Both the position numbers and the translations under genes were made by a program. This document shows positions 38,879-47,171 of a stretch of DNA of 61,262 nucleotides, in pieces. The first letter of the stretch is position 1. The number at the start of each line of letters is the position of its first letter. Source of the stretch: Clostridiales bacterium (lineage in GTDB: Bacteria > Bacillota > Clostridia > Oscillospirales > Acutalibacteraceae); the NCBI GenBank assembly GCA_022800315.1, contig JAAWQC010000012.1, forward strand, positions 1-61,262, written 5' to 3'. A model generated the notes under the pieces. That model made no database searches. It was not told the origin of the DNA and worked only from the letters and a program-made list of their open reading frames with translations.

Positions 38879-39202
38879 CTACCATTCGCCGTCAAAGCCT
38901 TCCAGCCGTTTTTCCCAGTTTCGGACGACCGCCTCGCCGTCTCCTGTGCGCAGATTGACCGGCTTCAGACCCTCCCGCCCGGCGTAATAGCCGCTGGCCA
39001 GCGGCTGGAACAGCAGCAGGTCGCCGTAGACGACCCGCTCCCCGCCCACCTGTACGCCGAGAGGGGAGCACAGCGCTTTCGAGAAGGCGTCGGCGGTGCG
39101 CGGACCGTATTCCTCCGCGATTTGCCGATAACGAAGCATAGGCGTAACGGGTGAATCGCCGACGAAATAGCGGAATAGACGGATATGATAGGTGACAGTC
39201 AT
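38879..39202 (-). CDS. Uncharacterised small protein, paralogue of the gene at 85-423
   Basis: This 107-residue protein shares the RYF opening, PVTPML, GGERV-YGDLLLFQ and VNLRTGDGEAVVRNWEKRLE blocks with the product at 85-423. I do not recognise the family. The start follows AAAGGAGG by seven bases. It is convergent with the glycerate kinase gene and divergent from the HTH gene to its right, with a shared AT-rich spacer containing a dyad. Confidence 0.75.
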   Translation of the reverse strand: MTVTYHIRLFRYFVGDSPVTPMLRYRQIAEEYGPRTADAFSKALCSPLGVQVGGERVVYGDLLLFQPLASGYYAGREGLKPVNLRTGDGEAVVRNWEKRLEGFDGEW

Positions 39203-39248
39203 GGGAATACCTCCTTTATATTATCAATAGCCATGTACAAATTATATA

Positions 39249-39269
39249 TTGTAATATTGTAGATTACAA
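39249..39269. promoter_or_regulatory. Candidate operator dyad between divergent genes
   Basis: TTGTAAT and ATTACAA form a perfect inverted pair with a seven-base spacer, a plausible site for the neighbouring HTH regulator. Confidence 0.42.
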
Positions 39270-39334
39270 GCGTAATTGAATAAATGATGTTATTTAGCGT
39301 AATAATCCTCTAAGCTTATAAAGAGGTGAACGCT

Positions 39335-39589
39335 ATGGCATCCTATCCTGTATCAGAAGAAAATAAAGAGAAGTTTATTGAATTGGGGTACAATATCGCA
39401 TACTATCGTAAACATGCCCATTTATCGCAAGAAGAATTGGCGGAAAAAACGGGAATAAGCAGAACCTATTTGGGGAGTATTGAAGCGACCAATTCTGTCC
39501 AACCGTTTTCGTTGGAGGTTCTGTTTCGCATTGCTTCAGCATTAGATGTGGAACCTTATAGATTACTAATGTTTCACAACAAGGGCTAA
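39335..39589 (+). CDS. XRE-family HTH regulator
   Basis: This 84-residue protein is essentially one Cro/CI-type helix-turn-helix (residues 18-74, with LSQEELAEKTGISRTYLGSI), a repressor-like DNA-binding unit without a ligand domain. ATG 39335 is preferred over the GTG at 39326 because AAGAGGTG then has the proper six-base spacing. It faces away from the small gene at 38879, and the dyad at 39249-39269 lies between them, so it may control both. A strong terminator follows. Confidence 0.85.
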   Translation: MASYPVSEENKEKFIELGYNIAYYRKHAHLSQEELAEKTGISRTYLGSIEATNSVQPFSLEVLFRIASALDVEPYRLLMFHNKG

Positions 39590-39630
39590 CAACAAACCGA
39601 AAGTCTGTTATGACTTTCGGTTTGTTGTTT
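39590..39630 (+). terminator. Intrinsic terminator of the HTH gene
   Basis: AACAAACCGAAAGTC and GACTTTCGGTTTGTT form a 15-base-pair stem followed by GTTT. Confidence 0.85.
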
Positions 39631-39673
39631 ATACTGTTACGTTTAAAATGAATATCGTGCCTCGGTCAATTAC

Positions 39674-39702
39674 GTAGGGGAGGGGCCATGCCCCTCCCCT
39701 AC
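39674..39702. repeat. GC-rich palindromic element (REP-like)
   Basis: GTAGGGGAGGGGC and GCCCCTCCCCTAC form a perfect 13-base-pair stem around CAT. Palindromes of this composition recur between genes in many Clostridia, but copy number cannot be judged from one window. Confidence 0.6.
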
Positions 39703-39854
39703 AAAGACGACCCACGTTGTGGGAACAACCGACGCATACCGGAGTGTCAGAAATGCCGGAGACGGTGGGGTAAGAGAATTAATTTTGGTGACTATATTTC
39801 TCTTGCGCCGGTGTGATATTATAGAAAGGATAAAAGCAAAAGGAGACGATAACG

Positions 39855-40658
39855 ATGCCCACAGCGGAGGAAGCGCGCCTCAATGCCGACCGGTTCCGCG
39901 GCTTCGCGGACATATACGACGACGTACGGCCCCGTCTGCCGGTATACGCGGCCAAGGTGATCGCCCGTTATCTCGGCCATGCGCCCGGCACGGTGGTGGA
40001 TCTGGGCTGTGGCACCGGCCTGTCCACCCTCGTCTGGAAGGGGCGGTGCGACACCGTGATCGGGGTGGAGCCCAGCGAAGATATGCTGGCGCAGGCCCGT
40101 TCCAGAGAAAGCGCCGGGGTCGGGTTTCGGCAGGGTTATTCTCACGATACCGGCCTGCCGGACGGCTGCGCCGACGCGGTGGTCTGCTCCCAGTCCTTCC
40201 ACTGGATGGAGCCGGAGAGCACCCTGCGGGAGGCGGGCCGCCTGCTGAAACCGGGGGGCGTGTTCGCGGCGGTGGATTACGACTGGCCGCCTCTCTGCGG
40301 GTGGGAGGCGGAGCTGGCCTATCAGGAGCTGCGGCGGCAGCTGAAACGGGCGGAGGAGGAGCTGCCCGCCCTCCGCGCCACCTTCCGCCGCTGGGAGAAG
40401 GAGGGGCATCTGGCGAACATCCGCGGCAGCGGCCGCTTCCGCTTTGTGCGGGAGGTGGTGTTCCTCAGCCGGGAAACAGGCAGCGCGGAACGGTACCGCC
40501 AGCTGGCCATGAGCGAGGGCGGGGTGCAGAGCCTGCTTAAGCTCGACCCCGATCGAATCTTACCCTGTCTTCAGCGTATTGAGCAAGCGGCGGAAAAGCT
40601 GCCGGCGGGGGAATTCCCCCTGGATTTCTGTTATCGGATGCGTATCGGGATAAAATAA
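39855..40658 (+). CDS. Class I SAM-dependent methyltransferase
   Basis: This 267-residue methyltransferase has motif I VVDLGCGTGLSTLVW at about residues 45-59, an acidic residue after the next strand in IGVEPSEDMLAQAR, and QSFHWMEPESTLREAGRLLKPGG, the pattern of the Methyltransf_11/UbiE-like group. The substrate is not evident; relatives are often annotated as trans-aconitate-like or small-molecule methyltransferases. The start follows AAAAGGAGACG. It is 24 bases from the next gene on the same strand, in probable cotranscription. Confidence 0.87.
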   Translation: MPTAEEARLNADRFRGFADIYDDVRPRLPVYAAKVIARYLGHAPGTVVDLGCGTGLSTLVWKGRCDTVIGVEPSEDMLAQARSRESAGVGFRQGYSHDTGLPDGCADAVVCSQSFHWMEPESTLREAGRLLKPGGVFAAVDYDWPPLCGWEAELAYQELRRQLKRAEEELPALRATFRRWEKEGHLANIRGSGRFRFVREVVFLSRETGSAERYRQLAMSEGGVQSLLKLDPDRILPCLQRIEQAAEKLPAGEFPLDFCYRMRIGIK

Positions 40659-40682
40659 CGAAACAGCAGGGAGGTGTCCACG

Positions 40683-41207
40683 ATGAAAGTAGCGATTGTA
40701 TTTGACAGTCTGACGGGCAACACCGCGATCATTGCGAAAGCCGTCCGCGATGGGTGTAAAGGGGCGGAGGTGGTCTTCTTCGGGCCGCCGCCTCCGGAAG
40801 GTGTGGAAGCCGACCTGTACTTTATCGGTTCCTGGACCAATAGGGGGATGCCCAGCGGGGGAATCACGGCTTTTCTCAAATCCCTCCGCGGTAAAAGGGT
40901 GGCCCTCTTCGGTACGGCGGGAATGGGAGGCAACCGCGCGTATTTCTCCGCTCTGGCCGAGCGGGCCGACACGCTGCTTGCGTCGGACAATACGGTGACG
41001 GATACCTTTTATTGCTGCGGGAAAATGCCCGAATCGGTACGGGAGCGCTATGAGGAGATGCTGCGGGAACAGCCGGACAACGAAATGCCGCGGCATATGA
41101 TCGAGAATTTCGATCGGGCGCTGTCCCATCCCGATGAGGCGGACAGGCGGGCGGCCGCCGATTTCGCCCGTAAAGCCGTGTCGTCCGCGACGGAGGAGAA
41201 GCGATGA
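40683..41207 (+). CDS. Flavodoxin family protein (BilS-like)
   Basis: This 174-residue flavodoxin-fold protein has the FMN phosphate-binding opening FDSLTGNTAIIAKAV, GSWTNRGMPS, and GKRVALFGTAGMGGN, a pattern shared with BilS, the flavodoxin of bilirubin-reducing gut Clostridia. bilR is not adjacent, so the pathway is uncertain. ATG 40683 is preferred over the in-frame GTG nine bases earlier because AGGGAGG is correctly spaced. Its stop overlaps the start of the P-loop gene (ATGA), so those two genes are translationally coupled. Confidence 0.78.
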   Translation: MKVAIVFDSLTGNTAIIAKAVRDGCKGAEVVFFGPPPPEGVEADLYFIGSWTNRGMPSGGITAFLKSLRGKRVALFGTAGMGGNRAYFSALAERADTLLASDNTVTDTFYCCGKMPESVRERYEEMLREQPDNEMPRHMIENFDRALSHPDEADRRAAADFARKAVSSATEEKR

Positions 41208-41707
41208 AAAGGCTGATACTGCTGAACGGTACCATGGGGGTGGGCAAAACCGCCGTCTGCCGCGAACTGCAGAAGTTGCTGCCGGGCAATGTGTTTCTCG
41301 ACGGGGACTGGTGCTGGGATATGCGGCCCTTTGTGGTGACGGTGGAGACCAAAAGGATGGTGCTGGACAATATCGGCTGCCTGCTGTCCCGTTTCCTTGC
41401 CTGCTCCGCCTTCGACAACGTCCTGTTCTGCTGGGTGATACACGAACAGGGGATTCTCGACGAGATATGGAAGCGTTTGCCTGAGCGGGGATATGAGCGG
41501 CGTTGTTTTTCCCTCACCTGTTCGGAAGAGGCGCTGCGCCGGCGGCTGGAGGACGATGTCCGACGCGGCCTCCGGTCCCCCGACGTGATAGGGCGAAGCC
41601 TGCCGCGTCTGCCGCTGTATGAAAGCATGGACACCGAAAAGGTGGATGTCTCGGTCATCACCGCCCGCCAGGCGGCACAGGAGATTTACCGGCGGCTGGG
41701 CAGCTGA
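41204..41707 (+). CDS. P-loop NTPase, small kinase-like
   Basis: This 167-residue nucleotide-binding protein has Walker A GTMGVGKT at residues 9-16, an acidic pair after strand 2 in NVFLDGDWCWDM, and an R-rich lid region (EEALRRRLEDDVRRG) like nucleoside or shikimate kinases (AAA_18/AAA_33). The substrate is unknown. It overlaps the flavodoxin gene by four bases and is closed by a terminator. Confidence 0.78.
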   Translation: MKRLILLNGTMGVGKTAVCRELQKLLPGNVFLDGDWCWDMRPFVVTVETKRMVLDNIGCLLSRFLACSAFDNVLFCWVIHEQGILDEIWKRLPERGYERRCFSLTCSEEALRRRLEDDVRRGLRSPDVIGRSLPRLPLYESMDTEKVDVSVITARQAAQEIYRRLGS

Positions 41708-41708
41708 A

Positions 41709-41740
41709 AAACCCGGCGAGGCATTTGTCTCGCCGGGTTT
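41709..41740 (+). terminator. Intrinsic terminator of the flavodoxin/P-loop operon
   Basis: AAACCCGGCGAG and CTCGCCGGGTTT form a 12-base-pair stem; it also lies just beyond the convergent HTH gene and may act both ways. Confidence 0.8.
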
Positions 41741-41764
41741 CATGATTTGTCAGAAGAGAACCGC

Positions 41765-42652
41765 TCAAAGGGGGAAGGGGGCCAGGCGGGACAGCAGCAG
41801 GTCGCCGGCGCTGTCGGCGGCCGGTGACGGCAGTGTTTCGATCCGCCGCCCGGCGGCGAATAAGGGGATACCGAAGGTGTCGGCGACCCGTTCGGGGGTC
41901 AGCTCCCGCCATCGGCGCAGGCATTCCAGCACAACCGAGGCGGGGGCCAGCAGTTCCTCAGCAAAGCAGTCCGCCTCCTGTCCTTCATCCGCTTCCGACG
42001 GGACACAGCGGGGCGGAACGGTTCCTTCACAGCGGCGCAGCAGGATGTGACCCACTTCTCTCGCCAGCCTCCAGCGCCGATCATCTTCCTCCAGCCCCTC
42101 GTCGTACAGGAGCAGGCAGGAGGCGCCACCTTCAAAAGCCAGCGTCAGCACTTCTCCCATTACCGCCCGCAGACGTTCGGCGGAAAGGCCGGTAAGCTCA
42201 CCGTAACGACGATAGGAGTCGAACAGCATTTCGCAGGGATAACGTAGCCGCTCGACATCCAGCGGGAAGCCCAGATGTGTCTGCCGCAGCAGCAGCTCGT
42301 CGGCGGCCGATTGGGCCCGCCGCCCTGTGAGTAGGGCTTTTTCGCGATAAACAGGAAATCCTTCGATCACCTGGCTTACCAGCAGGTCGGCGGCCTGGTC
42401 TGCCGCCCGTTCCCCGTGATGGGTAAGTACGGCGGCCGCCGGGACAGCCTCAGTCCCGGCGGGAACGCTGTGGAGCAGGGCGTCCACCGAGCAGTGCAGT
42501 TCTCTGGCCAGCTGTTCCAATACTTCCACACTGGGGGCGCCGCCGTTTTTCCATCGGCTGATGTTGCCGGTACTCAGGCCCAAACGTGTCAGCAAGGTAT
42601 AGGGACGGATATGTTCCCGTTCACAGGCTTGTAAGAAACAATCATAAAACAT
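41765..42652 (-). CDS. HTH regulator fused to an ImmA/IrrE-like domain with a degenerate zinc motif
   Basis: The 295-residue product has an N-terminal Cro/CI HTH (about residues 8-62, with GLSTGNISRWKNGGAPSVEV). From about residue 150 it shows the ImmA/IrrE pattern: a strand GGASCLLLYDEGL, then WRLAREVGHILLRR where the family has HExxH, and EADCFAEELLAPASV. The first metal-binding His is Arg here (REVGH), so protease activity is unlikely and the domain may act as a sensor. Such fusions usually control stress responses or mobile elements. The start is ATG 42652. Confidence 0.75.
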   Translation of the reverse strand: MFYDCFLQACEREHIRPYTLLTRLGLSTGNISRWKNGGAPSVEVLEQLARELHCSVDALLHSVPAGTEAVPAAAVLTHHGERAADQAADLLVSQVIEGFPVYREKALLTGRRAQSAADELLLRQTHLGFPLDVERLRYPCEMLFDSYRRYGELTGLSAERLRAVMGEVLTLAFEGGASCLLLYDEGLEEDDRRWRLAREVGHILLRRCEGTVPPRCVPSEADEGQEADCFAEELLAPASVVLECLRRWRELTPERVADTFGIPLFAAGRRIETLPSPAADSAGDLLLSRLAPFPL

Positions 42653-42982
42653 TTTGTATTCCCCTAACTATTGTGCAATAATACAAAATATGTAAATTAG
42701 GCACACGTAATGCAAATAAAAACTTGAATGTGCATTTAAAATGCTATATACTACAAATAGTTCCTGAAAAAGTCAGATTACTCGCGTTATTTCGATTAAT
42801 AGGTCAAATCGGGGACTGTTTTCTGGAAAGACAGCAGAAGAGCGATCAGTTGAATTGGATATTAATCCTCGGAATGTGAAAATTCACCTCCGCCTTTTCC
42901 ATTCTAGCTTATGGGATCAGGTTTGACAAGAGTTTATGTGAAGAGCGGGCGGTGTACTATTTTGAAGGGGAGGAAAAGCGAG
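42653..42982. other. Intergenic AT-rich region between divergent genes
   Basis: It holds the divergent control region of the HTH/ImmA-like gene and the small gene at 42983. A segment around 42699-42722 (GGCACA, then ATGCAAATAAAAA) recurs near 49491-49513, upstream of the phosphodiester glycosidase gene. No open frame with a ribosome site is present. Confidence 0.5.
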
Positions 42983-43222
42983 ATGAATCGGAAAAATGAG
43001 CTGATCGATGAAATGGCCAAATTATACGATCTGGCCGAAAAGGCCGGTGCGATGTCGGAGGAACTGGTCAACGGATATTTTCGGCTGCCCGCTCCCGTCG
43101 AGGGGGAAGTGATCGTCGATTACCGCCGTTACCGGGTGCGCTCTTCCATTCTGGAGGATTACATGACCGAACTGCGATCGGGGCTTCAGCAGGCTGTCCT
43201 GCGCTTAGACAGTACCGTTTAG
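42983..43222 (+). CDS. Small acidic-start hypothetical protein
   Basis: The product is 79 residues from ATG 42983, 10 bases after GGGGAGG; the upstream in-frame extension has no support. Predicted helical throughout (NELIDEMAKLYDLAEKAGAM, then ILEDYMTELRSGLQQAV) around a central strand pair, with no known domain. It is a single gene with its own strong terminator. Confidence 0.65.
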   Translation: MNRKNELIDEMAKLYDLAEKAGAMSEELVNGYFRLPAPVEGEVIVDYRRYRVRSSILEDYMTELRSGLQQAVLRLDSTV

Positions 43223-43233
43223 AACGAGGGAGC

Positions 43234-43283
43234 AAACAAAACAACCGCCCGTCTGCCACAGCAGACGGGCGGTTGTTTTGTTT
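43234..43283. terminator. Strong bidirectional terminator
   Basis: A perfect 22-base-pair stem around CACA has A/T-rich ends on both sides and serves the small genes at 42983 (plus) and 43293 (minus). Confidence 0.9.
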
Positions 43284-43292
43284 CGTTTGTGC

Positions 43293-43421
43293 TCAGCGGT
43301 TGCGGTACATACCGATAGCGCCCAGAACCGTGACCGCTGCTCCGCAAAGGGCGGTCACGACTCCGAGTACAAACGCTGTGATGGACAGCCCTTTGTCCGG
43401 ATTGAAATAACGGCTTTTCAT
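43293..43421 (-). CDS. Very small single-span membrane protein
   Basis: The product is 42 residues: a short charged N-terminus (MKSRYFNPDKGLS) and one hydrophobic segment of about 24 residues (ITAFVLGVVTALCGAAVTVL and beyond), then a basic tail. The start at 43421 is set by GAGGTG six bases upstream; the ATG two codons earlier sits too close to it. The function is unknown, but the codon pattern, ribosome site and terminator support a real gene. Confidence 0.55.
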   Translation of the reverse strand: MKSRYFNPDKGLSITAFVLGVVTALCGAAVTVLGAIGMYRNR

Positions 43422-43657
43422 ACTCATCACCTCATTGAAATCGCCGCTGTCCCGGCGGCGTATTCCCTCTCTGCGGTATCGTACAGACACGGTTCCTTTC
43501 AAATATGGGACAGGAAACTGCTGACAGGAACCGGTGTTTTCCTACAGTATAGCACAATACGGGGCGAAAGTGTGAGTATTTGATTAACATTTGCCGGTCA
43601 GCCCTGTCAAAAGCCGTCTGAGAGGCGTTCGGGAAGCTTCCCGGCAGGCAGTGGGAA

Positions 43658-44650
43658 TCACGCGTTTTCCGACAGGGCTTCCACCCCGACCGTCCGGTCC
43701 TGCCCGGGCTGATCCGCCTGTCTGATCAGCGGTATCAGCTGTCGGCGGCGGGTAATTTCCTCCAGCCGGTAAGCGTTGGGGGTGGTGCCGGTCATGGCTT
43801 TGAAAAACTTACACAGGTTCTGTGAGGAGGAAAAACCCACTCGGGAACAGATTTCCTTGGCGCGCAGCTCGGTGAAGCGCAGATAATAGCAGATGCGGTC
43901 CAGCTTCTGCGATTTGATATAGTCGTAAAAGGTGAGGTTCAGGTATTTGTGGAACAGGCGTTCCACGCGATTGCGGCTCATCATGAACCGTTCGCAGATA
44001 TCGTCCAGCCGGATATCGGCGTCCAGATGATTGTTGATATACGAGAGAATCCCGTGCAGCTCATCGCTGATGGGCCTGGTGGAGCAGCGGCTGGTGCTGT
44101 CCTGCACATAGTAGTTGTGATAGATCCGTTCCAGAACATTGATGATATCCATGAAATAGGAACGGGCGCGGCAGGACCAGTACCAATCCGACTGGGCATC
44201 CAGTTCGTTCTGGAGGGACAGAAAATAGGATTCGATGGTTTCGCAGGTTTCGTCGCTCAGCGAGATGTAGAGCTTCTCGGGGTCTTCCATCAGGAAGGGG
44301 GACAGATGAAAGAAACCGAAGGAGTCGATGAAATTCTCCGACATATTGCTGCGCAGGGCGTGTATGGTCATGTTGATATTGATAAAGACCGGGTCGAAAT
44401 AGACGATGCTGTAGGCAGCGTGTTCCTCGTGAAGTACCTGTATCTCCTGTCGTTCATTGATACAGATGACAGCGGGTGCTTTAATGTAGCACAGTGTCTG
44501 CCGGATTTTGGCCGTCACTGTACCGGTGCGAAGAATTACCAGAGTAAAGATCGCCTCATCGGGAGACGGCAGTTTCAGGGTCTCGGCGTGTTCCACGGAG
44601 GCGCGAATGATGCGATGGGGGCCCTTCCGCTCCAGGGTCTGACCGGCCAT
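43658..44650 (-). CDS. AraC family transcriptional regulator
   Basis: The 330-residue product has an N-terminal sensor-like domain (about 1-215, partly beta-rich and cupin-like) and a C-terminal AraC/XylS DNA-binding domain (about 220-310). The latter has two helix-turn-helix units: DIRLDDICERFMMSRNRVERLFHKYLNLTF and the second ending in GFSSSQNLCKFFKAMTGTTPNAYR. Such proteins activate carbohydrate or stress genes. The nearest candidates are the GH10-like and phosphodiester glycosidase genes to its right, read in the same direction. Confidence 0.9.
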   Translation of the reverse strand: MAGQTLERKGPHRIIRASVEHAETLKLPSPDEAIFTLVILRTGTVTAKIRQTLCYIKAPAVICINERQEIQVLHEEHAAYSIVYFDPVFININMTIHALRSNMSENFIDSFGFFHLSPFLMEDPEKLYISLSDETCETIESYFLSLQNELDAQSDWYWSCRARSYFMDIINVLERIYHNYYVQDSTSRCSTRPISDELHGILSYINNHLDADIRLDDICERFMMSRNRVERLFHKYLNLTFYDYIKSQKLDRICYYLRFTELRAKEICSRVGFSSSQNLCKFFKAMTGTTPNAYRLEEITRRRQLIPLIRQADQPGQDRTVGVEALSENA

Positions 44651-44844
44651 ATGATGTTCCTCCTCTGGTAAAATGACGGCGAATCGAACTGCTGCGGGGG
44701 TTCAGCCGTTTGTCTTTCCTCTATCATACGAAAAGAACCGGATGAAATCAAGATGGGTGAGGGGGTTATGGTTTAGTTGGAAACAATTCCGGACGTCATG
44801 GATACACAACTTGTTCTGAATAAGCGGAGACGCGTTAAATTAAG

Positions 44845-44883
44845 GGAAAAACGGCAGAGCCGGTATGGAGACCGGCTCTGCCG
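44845..44883 (-). terminator. Intrinsic terminator of the GH10-like gene
   Basis: On the minus strand GGCAGAGCCGGT and ACCGGCTCTGCC pair around a six-base loop and are followed by TTTTT. Confidence 0.85.
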
Positions 44884-44910
44884 CCCGTAAGCTTATGTGA
44901 TGATGTACGA

Positions 44911-46944
44911 TTAACGTCCGCCGCGGCTGGCGAGGCGGTTCAGATGGACACGGAGCAGATAGGCGGTCCGGTCCAGGTCGCTCCGCAGATGATTGCAGGC
45001 GTTGCCGTTGATGGTCAGACCGTCCAGCGCGGTCAGCAGGGCCTGCGTATCCCCCAACAGGGCGCGGCTTCCTGCTTCGTCGTATCGGTTGTTCCGTGCG
45101 GCGGCGAGGGCGGTCTCCAGCCGCGGGACGGCGTAATCCTCTTCGGCGCCGCCGGCAAAAGGCATGTAGATCTCTCTTATTTTTCGCAGCATCTCCTCCA
45201 GTATCGCGGGGACCGCCTGTTCCACCCGGTCGGGGGAAGCGATGGCGTCGTCCCGGTACAGGCTGCTGCGCAGCAGCTTTCCAAAGCCCTTCTTGCGGAA
45301 TTCCAGGAGGGCGAAGAAGGCGGAACCGGCGGCGTTTTCTTCCCGAATTCCCTTGAGCTGGCGCAGGATGGTTTCCTCGCTGACCTGTACGTAGGCGGCG
45401 ATGCCGGTGGAGGCGTAGGCCATGTCGCCCGCCCGGCGGATGGTGTCGCGGGTCTCACTGATGACGGGGCGTTCGTCCATATAATAGGACATGGTAAACA
45501 CTTCGTCGATGTACCCCTTGGAAACCCAGTCCATCGTTTCCTGATATTTCAGCGTCATGGCCAGATCGTAGTTGGCGAAGATGGATACTGACAGATTAAG
45601 CTTCGGATTGATCTTCCGCACTTCATCCGCCGTGCGGTACACGAAGGTGTTGATGAGTTCGGCGCGGAAGTGGCACCACTGGCGCCACTGGGGATGGCTG
45701 TCGGTGATTTCATGGGGATCGGTTCCGAATTTGGCCTGATAAGCCTCCACGATGTTGCGGTTGAAGCCAAAATCGTCCATTTTGCCGTCCTGAGGATCGT
45801 TGGGCTCGGGGAAGCGGACATAATCGAAGTTGACGCCGTCCAGCTCATAGCGGGTTACCATCTCCCGGTAGACCGAGGCTACCAGGTCGCGGGCGCCCTC
45901 CTCCATAGGATTGAAAAAATACATATCCATATGATCGAAAACCCGGTTGGAATAGCGGCAGCCCAGCCGGGATTCCAGAAGCCAGTCGGCATGGGTCTTC
46001 GCCAGAGGGGCGTATCGCTCCATGGAACCGGGCTTTCCTCTTTTACTGTGGGGAATCACGCCGATCAGGAAGGTCTCACACCAGGCGTGTATCTCCAGTC
46101 CCAGCCGGTGGCCGATGCGGATGAAAGCGCCCAGCGCGTCGAAGCCCTCCAGGTCCGGCCACATTTCGATGTCAGGGATATCGGAGGGCCACAGGGAGTG
46201 TCCCTCGATCCACGCCTCCAGATACACGGCGGTCAGGCCGGCGTCCCTGGCATACCGCAGGGTTTCTTCCACCTCGGCCTCGTTTTTTTCCACGGCCCGG
46301 TACCAGACCGCGCGCTTTTCCACCCGCAGGCCCGGCTGACAGGCCAGATGACCTTCGGCACCGGCTTTGCGCACCTGATCGGCGGCGGCTTTCAGCTCCG
46401 CTTCGCCGGCGTATTCCGGCAGGCTTTCCAAATGGCGCAGCGCCTCTTTCGCCTCGGTCAGCTTTTCTTCCGCCGTTTCGTAGTCGATGTCGAGCAGGCC
46501 GCTACGGCATTGCGCCAGCTCGGCCTCCAGCTGCTCGATTACCAGCTGGGAGCAGGACAGCAGGCTTTCGGGTGTGCATTCCAGAAGTATCTGGCGCTTT
46601 TCCCGGTTCAGTGTGACCTTCTTACCGAAGGGTTCGATTTCCAGCAGGCGACGGACGATGGGCTCGCCCACACCAGAGATGACCATTCCTCCCTCCGGGA
46701 TGGCGCTGTCCCCGCCGATGACGGCGAGGATACGGCCAAAGCGGTCCACCGGCAGCTCCGCGCCCCAGCAGTTGGTGCCGGTGCTGGGCTGTCCGTACTC
46801 CTTATCGTACACGACGATCTGATTATCTCCCCGTAAGCCGGGGCCGGGTTCCTGTGTGCCGCCGATGCAGCCGGCGGGATTATCCTCATAGGTACGGGGG
46901 CTTAAAACGTGATACTCCAGAATCTCCCTGCTGAAAACACTCAT
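44911..46944 (-). CDS. Family 10-like glycosyl hydrolase (DUF187/GHL10-type) protein
   Basis: The product is 677 residues from ATG 46944, set by GGAGAAG upstream. The N-terminal part (about 1-130) resembles the beta-rich fold seen in phosphodiester glycosidases (GTNCWGAELPVDRFGRIL). A coiled-coil-like helix region (about 160-215) follows, then the GH10-like barrel (about 230-560): AVWYRAVEKNEAEVEETL, YLEAWIEGHSLWPSD, GLEIHAWCE, LDGVNFDYVRFPE and MSYYMDE. No signal peptide is visible, so it is probably intracellular. The enzymatic substrate is unknown. It stands before, and reads with, a secreted phosphodiester glycosidase gene. Confidence 0.82.
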   Translation of the reverse strand: MSVFSREILEYHVLSPRTYEDNPAGCIGGTQEPGPGLRGDNQIVVYDKEYGQPSTGTNCWGAELPVDRFGRILAVIGGDSAIPEGGMVISGVGEPIVRRLLEIEPFGKKVTLNREKRQILLECTPESLLSCSQLVIEQLEAELAQCRSGLLDIDYETAEEKLTEAKEALRHLESLPEYAGEAELKAAADQVRKAGAEGHLACQPGLRVEKRAVWYRAVEKNEAEVEETLRYARDAGLTAVYLEAWIEGHSLWPSDIPDIEMWPDLEGFDALGAFIRIGHRLGLEIHAWCETFLIGVIPHSKRGKPGSMERYAPLAKTHADWLLESRLGCRYSNRVFDHMDMYFFNPMEEGARDLVASVYREMVTRYELDGVNFDYVRFPEPNDPQDGKMDDFGFNRNIVEAYQAKFGTDPHEITDSHPQWRQWCHFRAELINTFVYRTADEVRKINPKLNLSVSIFANYDLAMTLKYQETMDWVSKGYIDEVFTMSYYMDERPVISETRDTIRRAGDMAYASTGIAAYVQVSEETILRQLKGIREENAAGSAFFALLEFRKKGFGKLLRSSLYRDDAIASPDRVEQAVPAILEEMLRKIREIYMPFAGGAEEDYAVPRLETALAAARNNRYDEAGSRALLGDTQALLTALDGLTINGNACNHLRSDLDRTAYLLRVHLNRLASRGGR

Positions 46945-47171
46945 GCCGTCTTCTCCATTTCCTGGCCGGGATAAGCCCTTGGCCATTACGATACGTGTTT
47001 TCAAGATACCATGTGTAATGCCAAAATGCAATATTTTTCCGGCAAAATCCGGCGATATTGACGGGAGGGAAACCGTCAATACCGCCGGACAGAAGTGTAC
47101 CACTTTATACGCGAAACCGGCCGCGTACATTTTACAGCCTGCCGCGTAAAATCAGGGATGCTTCAGTTTGT

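Noticed and set aside
40683-41207. Complete bilirubin reductase operon
   Set aside because: The flavodoxin resembles BilS, but neither a BilR-like old-yellow-enzyme gene nor BilT is adjacent.
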